DNA of 43,825 nucleotides from JALHVH01 sp964585685 (GTDB lineage: Bacteria; Acidobacteriota; Aminicenantia; Aminicenantales; Saccharicenantaceae). This document shows, piece by piece, positions 23,644 through 31,984 of this stretch. The notes beneath the pieces are model-generated. The model made no database searches and was not told where the DNA came from. It saw nothing but the letters and a program-made list of their open reading frames with translations. Numbering within the stretch: the first letter of the stretch is position 1; the number at the start of each line of letters is the position of its first letter. The translations under genes and the position numbers were made by a program. The stretch lies in assembly GCA_964585685.1 (NCBI GenBank), contig CAZPEP010000048.1:1-43825 (forward strand). The letters are read 5' to 3'.

Positions 23644-26064
23644 TCAGCGCGCGGAAATGGAGACAAGGACGCCGAGGGAACGGCCGTCGTCGGAATCGCG
23701 GTCCAGCTGATGGGGGACGAAGCTCACGCTATCGCGCACCCATACGCTGTAAATATGCCATTCGCCAAGGCGAAATCCGACCGGGGCGTCGAAATCGGCC
23801 GTCGCCGGCGGCCGGTTCCTCCCCGCCCGAACGATCATTCGTTCGGACATCCCGGCCCGGACGTTCGTTTGCCCGGCGACCGGGCTCGAGAGGACCACGC
23901 TGATCCGGGAGAGCCGCCGCGGCGCCTTGATGAGGACCGTGGCTCCCCGCCCTCCTTTCGTCCAGAGCCCGCCGGGCTCCACGCCGTGAGTGTTCCCGTC
24001 CTGAAGGAGGACCTCGACGACGCCGTCCACCCGGAAGCTGTTATCGAGCCTCACGTTGAAGAAAGCGTAGCCGACCACGGCGAGCGCAAGGCCAAAGACG
24101 ATCGCCGCATGAACGCCGACGCCAAAGGGATGATAGGGTCCCGCGCCCGCCTTCCTGTTGCGTACGAAGATGAGCGCCGCCGCCACGGCCGCCAGCAACC
24201 AGACCGCCGTGGCCGGAGCCTTAAGGGCTTCCCGGTTGGCGAACGACGGGACCCATAGTCTGAGGTCGACGACCGAGTTGCTGAGGGATGTCAGGAGCCT
24301 GTTGAACGACCCCGGACCCAAAAGGGCCCCAGAGATATTCTCGTTGTAGAGGAGCCTGGGGTTGCCCAGGCCAGCAAGGGCCACCGCGAACGCAAGCCCC
24401 GTCGTCCCGGCCAGGATCGCATTCCGAACCCTGCTTTTATCCGCCGCGAATGCCTCCGCCACGAAAAGGGCCGGGACCCAGACGACCGGAAGCATCAGTC
24501 GGCCGGGTGGACAATAGCCGCCCCAGATCCTGACGACGGCGGTCTGCACCCAGTAGACACCGAACAGGATCAGCATCGGGACGGCGGTCCTCCGGTCCCT
24601 CTTCCAGAGGATGACGGCTCCGGCGAAGAGCAGGATGTAGGCGGGGGAATGGGGAATGATCCCGAACCTCTGGTCGAACAAGTAGCCGAAGGCGAACCTC
24701 AGGACTTCGACGAGGCCCGGACTGGACCTCGTCGCAAAGGCGATATGGCCTGCGGGGATAGCGTTCCCGTAGGCCGCCGTCGGCGAAAAGGTTCCGTAAA
24801 GCGTCCAGAAAAAGAAAAGGTACGCGCCGGCCGAAACGGCCGGAATGAGGGACAGGGAAAGGAGCCGCGCCCGGCCGCTGCCCCGGGCGCGCGGAAGGGA
24901 AAAAAGGCAAAGGGCGAACAGGACGGCCGAGATCGCAATGTATTTAACCCCGAACCACGGCAGGATGGCGATCCCCGCTCCGGCCAGCCAAAGGATCCCC
25001 GCCCGCGGTTCCTTCTCGAGGACGACGAAAAGAAAGATAAGGAGCGCGACAAGGGCTACGGGGACTTCCGGATAAACGAGCTGGGAGAAGTAGATAAGTG
25101 GGGAAGTAAAGCTGAACACGGCCCAAGCCAGGAGCGAAGGGCCCTCCCGTCCGGTGATTCTGAGGGCTAAAAGGAAGAACGCTGCGCCAAGAGCGGCGGC
25201 AAGGAGGCACATCGTCAGCCTCGAGGTGAAGATGAGGATCCGAGCCCGGAGCGCGGCCTGCCCAGGTCCCGGGGCAAAGGCCTTCCCAGCCAGCTCTCCC
25301 GCAAGATAGGACGGAAGCACGAGGACCGATATTCCGGGGAGATGCCGCGAATACTCGTGCTCGGGCCCCTTCCTCCCGGGAAACGCATGGCTCTCGAGCG
25401 GACCGGGATAGAAAGCCTTGTATTCCCCATCCCGATATTCGTCGTGGACGTCGATATCGCCATCGGAGATAAGACTCTCGACCGTGAGAAGGTAATGAGG
25501 CTCGTCGCCCGAGAAAGGCTGGGGCGGGAGGACCAGGCCGGAGGCCAGGAACGCATAGACCAGAAACGCGACGACGAAGAGCGTCGGGAGCCTTCGTCGC
25601 GGGTTCGGCCGGCTCGCCGTCGGCGGGAGGGCTGGGACCGTCCTATGGATGAAAATCCCGAGGAGATAGACCGAGCCCAGGATCGATACCCATGGTAGAA
25701 CGGGACGGATGTCCCTCAGGAAGACGACAAACTGGAGGAAAACGAGGTCGAGGAGGACGAGCGGCGATAGGCGGACAACAAGGGCCGGGGCAATATCGGA
25801 GGGCGCCCGGCCGGTCCTCCGGGCAAGGAGGCGCGCACCCTGGGCCACGAGCCCGGCAAGGACAGCCGCCGCGGCCAGAAAGATGAGGGTGAGGGAAAGG
25901 GGACGGCGGAGCGGGTCGATCCTCAGCCAGATGAATGAAGCCGCGGCCAAGGATTCGACGCCTAACAGCGCCGCGCAGAGCGCTCCAAGAGAGGGCTTCT
26001 TCGACGGAGCGGCCGGAGGAACGGCGGCCCGTCCCGCGCCGGGGCCGGAAAGAACGTCTAACAT
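23644..26064 (-). CDS. multi-spanning membrane glycosyltransferase, GT39/GT83-like
   Basis: An 806-residue integral membrane protein with roughly 13 hydrophobic segments. Between early helices is PFSGDEPHYLLTVESLISDG, the Asp-Glu-containing loop typical of GT39/GT83-type enzymes that use polyprenyl-phosphate sugars, followed by EHEYSRHLPGISVLVLP. The last 130 residues are a soluble, beta-rich domain probably on the periplasmic side. The open frame continues far upstream, but the ATG at 26064 overlaps the GT2 stop by 7 nt and has GAGGG at a proper distance. With the GT2 partner it forms a two-gene unit: one charges the lipid carrier, the other transfers the sugar outside the membrane. Acceptor unknown. 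Confidence 0.85.
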   Translation of the reverse strand: MLDVLSGPGAGRAAVPPAAPSKKPSLGALCAALLGVESLAAASFIWLRIDPLRRPLSLTLIFLAAAAVLAGLVAQGARLLARRTGRAPSDIAPALVVRLSPLVLLDLVFLQFVVFLRDIRPVLPWVSILGSVYLLGIFIHRTVPALPPTASRPNPRRRLPTLFVVAFLVYAFLASGLVLPPQPFSGDEPHYLLTVESLISDGDIDVHDEYRDGEYKAFYPGPLESHAFPGRKGPEHEYSRHLPGISVLVLPSYLAGELAGKAFAPGPGQAALRARILIFTSRLTMCLLAAALGAAFFLLALRITGREGPSLLAWAVFSFTSPLIYFSQLVYPEVPVALVALLIFLFVVLEKEPRAGILWLAGAGIAILPWFGVKYIAISAVLFALCLFSLPRARGSGRARLLSLSLIPAVSAGAYLFFFWTLYGTFSPTAAYGNAIPAGHIAFATRSSPGLVEVLRFAFGYLFDQRFGIIPHSPAYILLFAGAVILWKRDRRTAVPMLILFGVYWVQTAVVRIWGGYCPPGRLMLPVVWVPALFVAEAFAADKSRVRNAILAGTTGLAFAVALAGLGNPRLLYNENISGALLGPGSFNRLLTSLSNSVVDLRLWVPSFANREALKAPATAVWLLAAVAAALIFVRNRKAGAGPYHPFGVGVHAAIVFGLALAVVGYAFFNVRLDNSFRVDGVVEVLLQDGNTHGVEPGGLWTKGGRGATVLIKAPRRLSRISVVLSSPVAGQTNVRAGMSERMIVRAGRNRPPATADFDAPVGFRLGEWHIYSVWVRDSVSFVPHQLDRDSDDGRSLGVLVSISAR

Positions 26065-27038
26065 GGGCGGCCCTCGTCCGGCCGGTCCGGTTCCGCCGCT
26101 TCCTCGAACTCGAGCCTCTTGATCCTGATGAGTGCGCTCTCCGTGAGCTTCCTGTGGCCGCCGACGACATCGGCGACGAGCCCGAAAACGCAGATCAAGG
26201 CACCCGCGACCAGGAAGACGGCAGACAGGATCAGCCCGTGGACATGTTCGCCGCCGCGGTCGGCTAACATATGAGCGACGTACCGGGCGAGGGCGAGGAC
26301 GCCCGGAAGGGCAAAGAGGGCCCCCAGGCTGAAGAACGTCCTTAGGGGCCGGTAGATCGTATAGACCCTGATGATGGTGCCGGCTTGGCTCGCGAGATAG
26401 GCGAGGCTGTTCTTCATCAGCTTGGACTTCCGGAGCGGCCGGTTGATCCCGACCGGGACCGAGAGGATCTTGAACTTCATGTGCCCGAGCTGGATGAGAC
26501 TCTCCAGAGTGTAGGAATAGTCCGTCAAGATGTTCATCCGCAGGGCGGCCTCGCGGGAGAAGGCCCGAAAGCCACTCGTCGTATCGGGGATCCGGATGCC
26601 GGACAGGAAGCAAACGAGGGCGCTCCCGTATTTCTGGAGCTTGCGCTTCAGGAACGAGAAATCCCGGTTCCGGTCGTTCTGTCGGTCGCCGACGACCACA
26701 TCGGCTTTCCCTTCGAGGATGGGCCGGACGAGCGCCGGGATGTCGGAGGCCCGGTACTGGTTGTCGGCGTCGGTGTTGACGATGATGTCCGCCCCCTGGC
26801 GCAGGCTCTCCATGATCCCGGCCGAAAAAGCGGCGGCCAGTCCCCGGTGGGCATTGAACGAGAGGACGTGGGGCACGCCGAGCCTGCGGGCGACCCTCGC
26901 GGTTCCGTCGTCGGAGCCGTCGTCGATGATCAGGACCTCGATGCGGTCGACGCCCTCCATAGCCCTCGGCAGCTCGTCCAGGGTCACCGGAAGGGTCTTT
27001 TCCTCGTTAAAGCAGGGAATCTGGATGATGAGCTTCAT
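26058..27038 (-). CDS. GT2 glycosyltransferase, polyprenyl-phosphate sugar synthase-like
   Basis: A 326-residue GT-A enzyme: IQIPCFNEEKTLPVTLDELP at the N-terminus, VLIIDDGSDDGTARVA, and VNTDADNQYRASDIP with the metal-binding DxD-type aspartates. TSGFRAFSREAALRMN matches DPM1/GtrB-like synthases. Two hydrophobic hairpin-forming segments (about 232-255 and 270-295) precede a charged C-terminus. These enzymes move a sugar from a nucleotide donor onto undecaprenyl phosphate at the cytoplasmic face. The ATG at 27038 has GGAGG four bases upstream; the longer open frame is not supported. It precedes and overlaps the GT39-like gene. Confidence 0.9.
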   Translation of the reverse strand: MKLIIQIPCFNEEKTLPVTLDELPRAMEGVDRIEVLIIDDGSDDGTARVARRLGVPHVLSFNAHRGLAAAFSAGIMESLRQGADIIVNTDADNQYRASDIPALVRPILEGKADVVVGDRQNDRNRDFSFLKRKLQKYGSALVCFLSGIRIPDTTSGFRAFSREAALRMNILTDYSYTLESLIQLGHMKFKILSVPVGINRPLRKSKLMKNSLAYLASQAGTIIRVYTIYRPLRTFFSLGALFALPGVLALARYVAHMLADRGGEHVHGLILSAVFLVAGALICVFGLVADVVGGHRKLTESALIRIKRLEFEEAAEPDRPDEGRPC

Positions 27039-27217
27039 GGCGCCTCCGGCCCGAGCAGGAATGCCGGCTTTCGGGAAAATTAAAACACAACTCCCCCCGA
27101 ATTGCCAGGGCAATATCGGCCCGCGCAGATCCCCGCCCGAAAAAGGGGGCACGAAGAGTCCGTTGCGGCACCGAGCCGGATATGATAATCACTTGGTAAC
27201 AGGGAGAATTGGAAGCC

Positions 27218-28432
27218 ATGTCGGAATTATTGATCCGGGAAACGACCTCGCTCGACCCAGAGACCCGGCGCCCCTGCCCGGCCCGGGTCATCGAGAAGGA
27301 CGGGGCGGTCTATCTGGAGAAGTCCCTGGCCTCAGGGAGGACGGAGCGAGTTCTGGCCGAGCCCGACGCCGGGTTCTACCGCCGTTACGCCGATCCCGTG
27401 ATGACCGGCAGACACGTCATCATGAATCGCTTCTTCTACGTCACATCGCGCTGCAACCTGAGCTGCCCCGTCTGTTTCGAGGGAAAGCGAGACATCGAGG
27501 AGCCATCCCTGGATGACCTGAAGAGGGAGCTTCGGACACTGCGCCGCACGCGCATCCTGCTCTGCGGGGCGGAGCCGACCTGCCGGGAGGACCTTCCGGA
27601 TCTCATCCGGGCCATCAATAAACGCAACACGGCCGTTCTGATGACGAACGGCGTCCGGCTGGCCGACCCGGACTATGCGCACCGCATCCGCGAGGCCGGC
27701 CTTAGATATGTGACCCTGGCCGTCAACGGCCTCGACGACGAGGTCTACCTTCGGACGAACGGGCAGGCCCTATTAGACGTCAAGCTGAAAGCCTTGGAGA
27801 ACCTTGGTCGGGAGGACGTGACGACCTATCTGTCCACGACGATCACCCGGGGCGTCAACGAGGACCAGATTGGGCCCCTAATCGCGCTGGCAAAACGGAC
27901 CAGGAACGTCGTCCAGGTCCGGTTCCGCGGGATGTCCGAGGTGGGCCGATACATCGAGGGCGGGCAGTTCTTCATGAGCGAGCTCACGAAGATCGTCTGC
28001 CGGAACGGCGGCTTCGATTACGACCTCTGGCTCCGACAGCAGGACTTCCTCGACCGGTTGGGCCGTGCGCTCAAGAACGACCATATCCGGCCGCGCCTGT
28101 GCGCCATGCGGGCGGAGGTCGACGCGGACGGGGTCCCCCTCGCGTCCGACCGGGACTGGCGGGAATGGGAAAGTGCCGCGCTGGAGAAGCCGAGGCTGGT
28201 CGCGGAGCTCATCAGGGTGTGGGGCATCGGTTATACGCTCCGGTTCATCGCGGACTCGATCCGCGGAGGCTACCGATATACCCGACATCCGGGCTTCCTT
28301 CGCGTGTCCATCCGGGTCTGGCCGAACCTCGACACCATGGACCTGGACCTCGACCGCCGGTGCACATCCCTTTATCTGAGGAACGGAGAGAGAGAGCCGT
28401 TTTGTCTAAGCCAGTGCCTGCGGGACTCATGA
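27218..28432 (+). CDS. radical SAM protein resembling tetraether/membrane-spanning lipid synthases
   Basis: A 404-residue radical SAM enzyme with CxxxCxxC at Cys79, Cys83 and Cys86 in YVTSRCNLSCPVCFEG. The N-terminus, ETTSLDPETRRPCPARVIEK then DGAVYLEKS and GFYRRYADP, parallels the opening of the archaeal Tes / bacterial Mss group ('kT..lCP.C...i.A.i.e.dG.vy..K.CP.HG'), but the first and later cysteines of that zinc-like part are lost. The C-terminus has a Cys cluster (RRCTSLYL...FCLSQC) that could hold an auxiliary cluster. Tes and Mss join lipid tails; a similar C-C bond chemistry is inferred, not shown. Start at 27218 (ATG); an upstream TTG is poorly spaced. Its stop overlaps the UbiA start (ATGA). 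Confidence 0.75.
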   Translation: MSELLIRETTSLDPETRRPCPARVIEKDGAVYLEKSLASGRTERVLAEPDAGFYRRYADPVMTGRHVIMNRFFYVTSRCNLSCPVCFEGKRDIEEPSLDDLKRELRTLRRTRILLCGAEPTCREDLPDLIRAINKRNTAVLMTNGVRLADPDYAHRIREAGLRYVTLAVNGLDDEVYLRTNGQALLDVKLKALENLGREDVTTYLSTTITRGVNEDQIGPLIALAKRTRNVVQVRFRGMSEVGRYIEGGQFFMSELTKIVCRNGGFDYDLWLRQQDFLDRLGRALKNDHIRPRLCAMRAEVDADGVPLASDRDWREWESAALEKPRLVAELIRVWGIGYTLRFIADSIRGGYRYTRHPGFLRVSIRVWPNLDTMDLDLDRRCTSLYLRNGEREPFCLSQCLRDS

Positions 28433-29253
28433 CCACGGCGCAACGAGGGGCCCCGGGACTTCTCCGCTACGGGGCGCGCCTTCTGCGCTTACGGAACCTG
28501 TGGGACAAATTCCTGCACATCGGCGCTTGCGCCGTCTCGCTCGGGGCCCGACCCGGGCCGGTCCGCGCGGATGCGTTCGGGCTGGCCCTCTACCTAGCGG
28601 GGGTGTTCTTCCTGCTCGTCGGCGGATACGCCGTCAACGACGTGGCCGATTTTCGCCAGGACCGGATCGCGGGCACGGACGCGCGAGGGCCGGGCCCACG
28701 CCGGAGCCACAGCCTGTCCGCTTCGATCGCGGCCCTATCTTTCGGAACGATCCTGATCATGGTGGTGGACGGCGTCCTGCCCCGGACGATCGCGTTCGGA
28801 ACGATCCTGCTCGGGGTCGAATATTCCCTGCCGCCCCTTCGCTTCAAGGAACGGGGCATCTGGGGCGTCATCGTCGGCGCTTTCGCCCAGAGACCGGCCC
28901 TGTTCCTCGTCTGGGCCGCGGCGCTCGGAGTTTGGGACACGCTCACCGCCGTCCTGACGGCCTGGCTGTTCTTCATCGGGATGATCGGGATGCTGGGTCA
29001 CCAGGTCCTGGATCGCGGGCGCGACCGGGCGGGTCGCGTCCGGACCTTCGTGTTCCGTAAAGGCCCACGGCCCGCCCTGCGGTTGGGAGCCGTCTGCGCG
29101 GCCGCCGCGGGCATCGCGACCGTCGCCCCTCTGGTTCTCATGCCCTTCGATCGGGCATGGCCGGCCACCGCCATGCTCCTCGCTATGTTGTCGGTCTCCG
29201 CGGGGAAGGCGCTGAAGGCCTCGAGGAAGATTGGCCCGCTCGATTCCGCTTGA
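28429..29253 (+). CDS. UbiA-family membrane prenyltransferase
   Basis: A 274-residue integral membrane protein with about eight hydrophobic segments. The first Asp-rich motif is NDVADFRQD (NDxxDxxxD) and the second is LDRGRDRAG (DxxxD), which bind the Mg-diphosphate of the prenyl donor in UbiA enzymes. Acceptor cannot be read from sequence: quinone precursors, glycerol phosphates and decaprenyl-ribose are all known for the family. Starts within the radical SAM stop (4-nt ATGA overlap), so the two are translationally coupled and probably work on the same lipid. The loop after the first motif is unusually rich in Gly/Pro/Arg and lacks the common 'RP...G' signature of menaquinone enzymes. Confidence 0.85.
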   Translation: MTTAQRGAPGLLRYGARLLRLRNLWDKFLHIGACAVSLGARPGPVRADAFGLALYLAGVFFLLVGGYAVNDVADFRQDRIAGTDARGPGPRRSHSLSASIAALSFGTILIMVVDGVLPRTIAFGTILLGVEYSLPPLRFKERGIWGVIVGAFAQRPALFLVWAAALGVWDTLTAVLTAWLFFIGMIGMLGHQVLDRGRDRAGRVRTFVFRKGPRPALRLGAVCAAAAGIATVAPLVLMPFDRAWPATAMLLAMLSVSAGKALKASRKIGPLDSA

Positions 29254-29264
29254 GCGGGGAAAGT

Positions 29265-29302
29265 AAAAAAAAGGGGGAAGGCGGAGTCCCTCCGCTTCCC
29301 CC
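29265..29302 (-). terminator. intrinsic terminator of the sigma-factor operon
   Basis: On the minus strand GGGGGAAGCGGAG pairs with CTCCGCCTTCCCCC (one bulge, 3-nt loop) and is followed by eight T residues. It lies about 20 nt past the stop of the last operon gene. Confidence 0.85.
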
Positions 29303-29322
29303 AGGGAGCGTTCGCGGCCGGG

Positions 29323-29709
29323 CTATTCCAGCCAGACCCTGACGGTCTCGTCCTCCTCGAAGATCTCGATGATGGCCATGGGGCCGACCTTCTTGAGCTC
29401 GGTGAGCAGCTGTCCGAAATCGATGTCGGTCTTCCCGTGGTCGAGCTTGAGGTGGTCGTTGTCGGCGCAATTCACAAAGGCCTCGACGAGCGAGAGGGGG
29501 AGCGTGACGCGGACCTTGTCCTTGCCGGCCTTGTTGTCGGTGACCAGGACCTTGAACCACTTCACTTCCTTGCCCGGCTCGTAGTTCGGGTTCTCCTTGA
29601 CCGCTTTCTTGATCGCCTGGATATCGTCGGGGCCTTCCGCCCGGACAAAGCTTCCCAGCGCGAACACGAGGGCGACGATTGCGATCGTCAGGACTGCCAG
29701 TTTTTTCAT
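29323..29709 (-). CDS. exported protein with SHOCT-like/YvlB-type C-terminal domain, operon member 5
   Basis: A 128-residue protein with a Sec signal peptide (MKKLAVLTIAIVALVFALGS, cleavage near VRA). The mature C-terminal domain (about 60-128) reads KVRVTLPLSLVEAFV, then DFGQLLTELKKVGPMAIIEI, and ends VRVWLE. The same pattern, 'V+V.IP..L...L ... L..l...G...iiEi.......+VW+E', ends two other proteins of this operon (29726-30571 and 31985-32413). I recall comparable C-terminal domains in DUF2089 and LiaX-type proteins, but no function is fixed. AGGAGG at six bases fixes the start. Last gene before a strong terminator. Confidence 0.75.
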   Translation of the reverse strand: MKKLAVLTIAIVALVFALGSFVRAEGPDDIQAIKKAVKENPNYEPGKEVKWFKVLVTDNKAGKDKVRVTLPLSLVEAFVNCADNDHLKLDHGKTDIDFGQLLTELKKVGPMAIIEIFEEDETVRVWLE

Positions 29710-29725
29710 CGTTTTCCTCCTAGTT

Positions 29726-30571
29726 CTATTCGATCCAGATCCGGATGACGGATCCTTCGTCGTTGATCTCGATGATGCTGCTGCCCGTCTTGGCCAGCTC
29801 GTTGATGATCCTGTCCAAGTCATAGCCCTTCCTCCGCATCACGGATTTCTCCTCGTCGGGGATTGCCTGGAGGGCCAGATCTGCCAGGGCCCAGGGAATG
29901 TTGATGTCGACCTTCTTCTTTCCCGCCTCGACGACCTGGATCCTCAGGATGCGCGTCTGCGCCTCGCGCCTGTCGTCCCCGACCTCTCGGAGGGCGCCGG
30001 GATCGACCCTGAGGAGCGCGATCCTGGCGCGGTCCCTAAGCTCGGGATCCCGTTCGCCCTCGACGATGCCTTTGAGGACGGGGACGGCGCGGCCCGAGAC
30101 GCTTTTGTCCTTGATATAGCTCAGCTTAAACGCGGCGTAATACCGGACGACCTTGTTCGGGCTCCGTAGCCGGCCCTCGATCGTGGCGAGCTTCGCCCGC
30201 TCCCCTTTTTCGTAGAGGCCAAAGGCCAGATCGATGAGGGAGACCTCGGCGTCCTCGAGCAGGCCGGCGTTCCTGTCGCCGGGACGGACGTCCCGGAGGA
30301 AGGCGTCGTAAGCTTCGAACGCCTCATAGTCCCTGTCCTTGCGCTCCCCCAGACATTTGGCCCGGTAGAACAGGGCCGGCTCTTTCAGGGAGCTCTCCGG
30401 GAATTTCTCCAGGAGACTGTCGAGCTTGGCCTGGGCTGCCTCCCAGTTCTTGTCGAAGATCAGCACCTTGGCCTCTTCGAAAAGCCGCTCGTCGGCCCGG
30501 GTCTGGGCAAAGGCTCCCGTCCCGATTGCGCCGAGGAGCGCGATGGCGATGATCATTCTTGGATATTTCAC
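29726..30571 (-). CDS. exported helical-repeat protein with the operon's shared C-terminal domain
   Basis: A 281-residue protein with signal peptide (PRMIIAIALLGAIGTGAFA-Q), a TPR-like segment (ADERLFEEAKVLIFDKNWEAAQ and following, about 25-75), a HEAT-like helical part (about 120-200), and a C-terminal domain (about 210-281) with KVDINIPWALADLAL, IINELAKTGSSIIEIN and final IRIWIE. The TPR-HEAT part suggests protein binding in the periplasm. It starts with GTG one base after the anti-sigma stop; GAGG six bases before supports this. Likely a component of the sensing or output side of the ECF sigma system. Confidence 0.78.
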   Translation of the reverse strand: MKYPRMIIAIALLGAIGTGAFAQTRADERLFEEAKVLIFDKNWEAAQAKLDSLLEKFPESSLKEPALFYRAKCLGERKDRDYEAFEAYDAFLRDVRPGDRNAGLLEDAEVSLIDLAFGLYEKGERAKLATIEGRLRSPNKVVRYYAAFKLSYIKDKSVSGRAVPVLKGIVEGERDPELRDRARIALLRVDPGALREVGDDRREAQTRILRIQVVEAGKKKVDINIPWALADLALQAIPDEEKSVMRRKGYDLDRIINELAKTGSSIIEINDEGSVIRIWIE

Positions 30572-30572
30572 T

Positions 30573-31376
30573 TTATGCCTCGCTTTCTTCCAACTCTCTC
30601 TCGACCAAGTTGATCTTCAGAAGGAGCCGGCTGTCCTCGATGAGGCCCTGGATCCTCCGGATCTCGGCTTCGGGCAGGCCTTCGCCGAGCCGGGAAAGCT
30701 CCAGGAACAGGATCTCAATCTGATCGCAGATGGCCTTGGCTTGGCCCATGCGGGAGCCGTCGAGCTGGGTGTTGAGGTATTTCTTCTTGGCCAGGAGGTT
30801 CCGGGCCCGTCCCGAGGCCGCAAGGTCCATCCGGCTCCCCGCCTCGCCGGGAGGAGATTGAACGAAATCCATGATCAGGTACTGGCTGTTCCTCAGATAG
30901 TCCAGCGTCTCGCGTCGAGCCATCTCGTACTCCGCGCGTTCGATGAACTCGGGGGAGGCAAAGAAGCCGCTTTGGGCCTCCGCCCGCGGGATGGGGCGCC
31001 TCATGACGAAGAACATGGCCAGGGCGCCCACGACGAGGCCGAAGGCGGCCCCGGCAAAGACCACCCTCAGGGCGGGACGGCCCGCGGGGAAGAAGAGACC
31101 CGAGATCCCCCGGCCCCGGCGTGGCCGCGGTTCGGCCGAAAGGACGTTGTCCACGATCTGCGCCGGCAGGACTTCCCAGTCCACGGAAGCCACGGCTCTT
31201 TCCATTTCGTCCTTGATGAGGCCCGCGGCCCCGATGACGCTTTTCATGGCCTCGACCTCCTCCCGGCAGGCCGGGCATCCCTCGAGATGGGACGCCAGCC
31301 GCCTCTGCCCCTTCGGGCTCAGGTCCCCGTTCGGGAAGGCCGCCCGGTCCCCGCGAAGTTTCCGGCATGTGTTCAT
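30573..31376 (-). CDS. anti-sigma factor with zinc-finger (ZAS-type) N-terminus
   Basis: A 267-residue bitopic protein. The cytoplasmic N-terminal domain has the HxxxCxxC zinc motif in LASHLEGCPACREEVEAMK, as in ZAS-type anti-sigma factors; one transmembrane segment follows (about VVFAGAAFGLVVGALAMFFV), then a periplasmic helical domain with PEFIERAEYEMARRETLDYL and a C-terminal coiled coil. It should sequester the ECF sigma factor encoded just upstream until an envelope signal arrives. ATG at 31376 overlaps the sigma stop by 4 nt when the sigma frameshift is bridged. The open frame continues upstream in a frame that only shadows the sigma gene, so this ATG is preferred. Confidence 0.88.
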   Translation of the reverse strand: MNTCRKLRGDRAAFPNGDLSPKGQRRLASHLEGCPACREEVEAMKSVIGAAGLIKDEMERAVASVDWEVLPAQIVDNVLSAEPRPRRGRGISGLFFPAGRPALRVVFAGAAFGLVVGALAMFFVMRRPIPRAEAQSGFFASPEFIERAEYEMARRETLDYLRNSQYLIMDFVQSPPGEAGSRMDLAASGRARNLLAKKKYLNTQLDGSRMGQAKAICDQIEILFLELSRLGEGLPEAEIRRIQGLIEDSRLLLKINLVERELEESEA

Positions 31377-31938
31377 GTCTGCGTCCCCACATATGGCGTA
31401 AGCCATTTCCTCAGGTTGCGGACCGCCTTGAAATGGAGGGATTTCGCCGTCCCCAGGGAGATGTTCAAGGCCTCCGAGATCTCGTTGAACTGTAGCTCGT
31501 CGACATGGCGGAGGACGAAGACCAGGCGTTGACGGCCGGCGAGGCGGTCGCGGTCCGCATCTCGCCCGCTCCGGACACCGTCGGATCCGGGGAGGCCGGG
31601 ACCTGGAGCTCGTCCAAGCTCTTCGGGCTCTCGAGCTCACGCCGCCTCCGCGTGTTCTTCCGGTAATGATCGACGCAGAGGTTCTTGGCGATCCGGAGGA
31701 GCCAGCCCTGAAAGCTGTTGCCCTCCTTGTAGAGGTCGGCTTTCCGGTAGAACCGGAGGAATGTCTCCTGGACGATGTCCAGGGCATCCTCCCTGTTTCG
31801 GAGGATGGAGTAGGCGAGCATAAAGACCTTTCGCTGGTACGTCGCGGCGATCATCATAAAGGCGTCCCTGTCGCCGTCCCGGGCGGCACGGACCAAGGCT
31901 TCGATGTTCCCCGGATCGCCCGCTCGTTCCACGTCCAT
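31373..31938 (-). CDS. ECF RNA polymerase sigma factor, interrupted by an apparent -1 frameshift
   Basis: Region 2 is intact in the first frame (MDVERAGDPGN..., DGDRDAFMMIAATYQRKVF, REDALDIVQETFLRFYRKA, SFQGWLLRIAKNLCVDHYRK). After the linker (LDELQVPASPDPTV) this frame loses homology and stops at 31465. Region 4 resumes in the -1 frame: DRLAGRQRLVFVLRHVDELQ, EISEALNISLGTAKSLHFKA, RNLRKWLTPYVGTQT, stop at 31375-31373 overlapping the anti-sigma ATG. The shift must lie within 31558-31636, because the second frame has a stop upstream of that. A one-base loss in the sequence, a true mutation, or recoding are possible; no slippery heptamer is obvious. The intact operon argues for sequencing or assembly error. 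Weak Shine-Dalgarno at the ATG. Confidence 0.82.
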
Positions 31939-31984
31939 TCCGTTCGCTTCGCTCTTGCCTGTTCTTCGCCCCGTGCCCGGAACG

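Noticed and set aside
23644..26613. 989-codon open frame extending 183 codons upstream of the GT39-like protein
   Set aside because: The extension is Arg/Pro/His-rich, antisense-free but out of frame within the GT2 gene, and the ATG at 26064 has a ribosome site and the expected overlap.
31558..31636. Programmed -1 frameshift as the normal way to make the sigma factor
   Set aside because: No slippery heptamer or obvious downstream pseudoknot; a missing base is simpler. Kept only as an alternative.
30573..31787. 404-codon frame joining part of the sigma gene region to the anti-sigma gene
   Set aside because: The first 137 codons are a third frame with no sigma homology; the anti-sigma ATG at 31376 is the real start.
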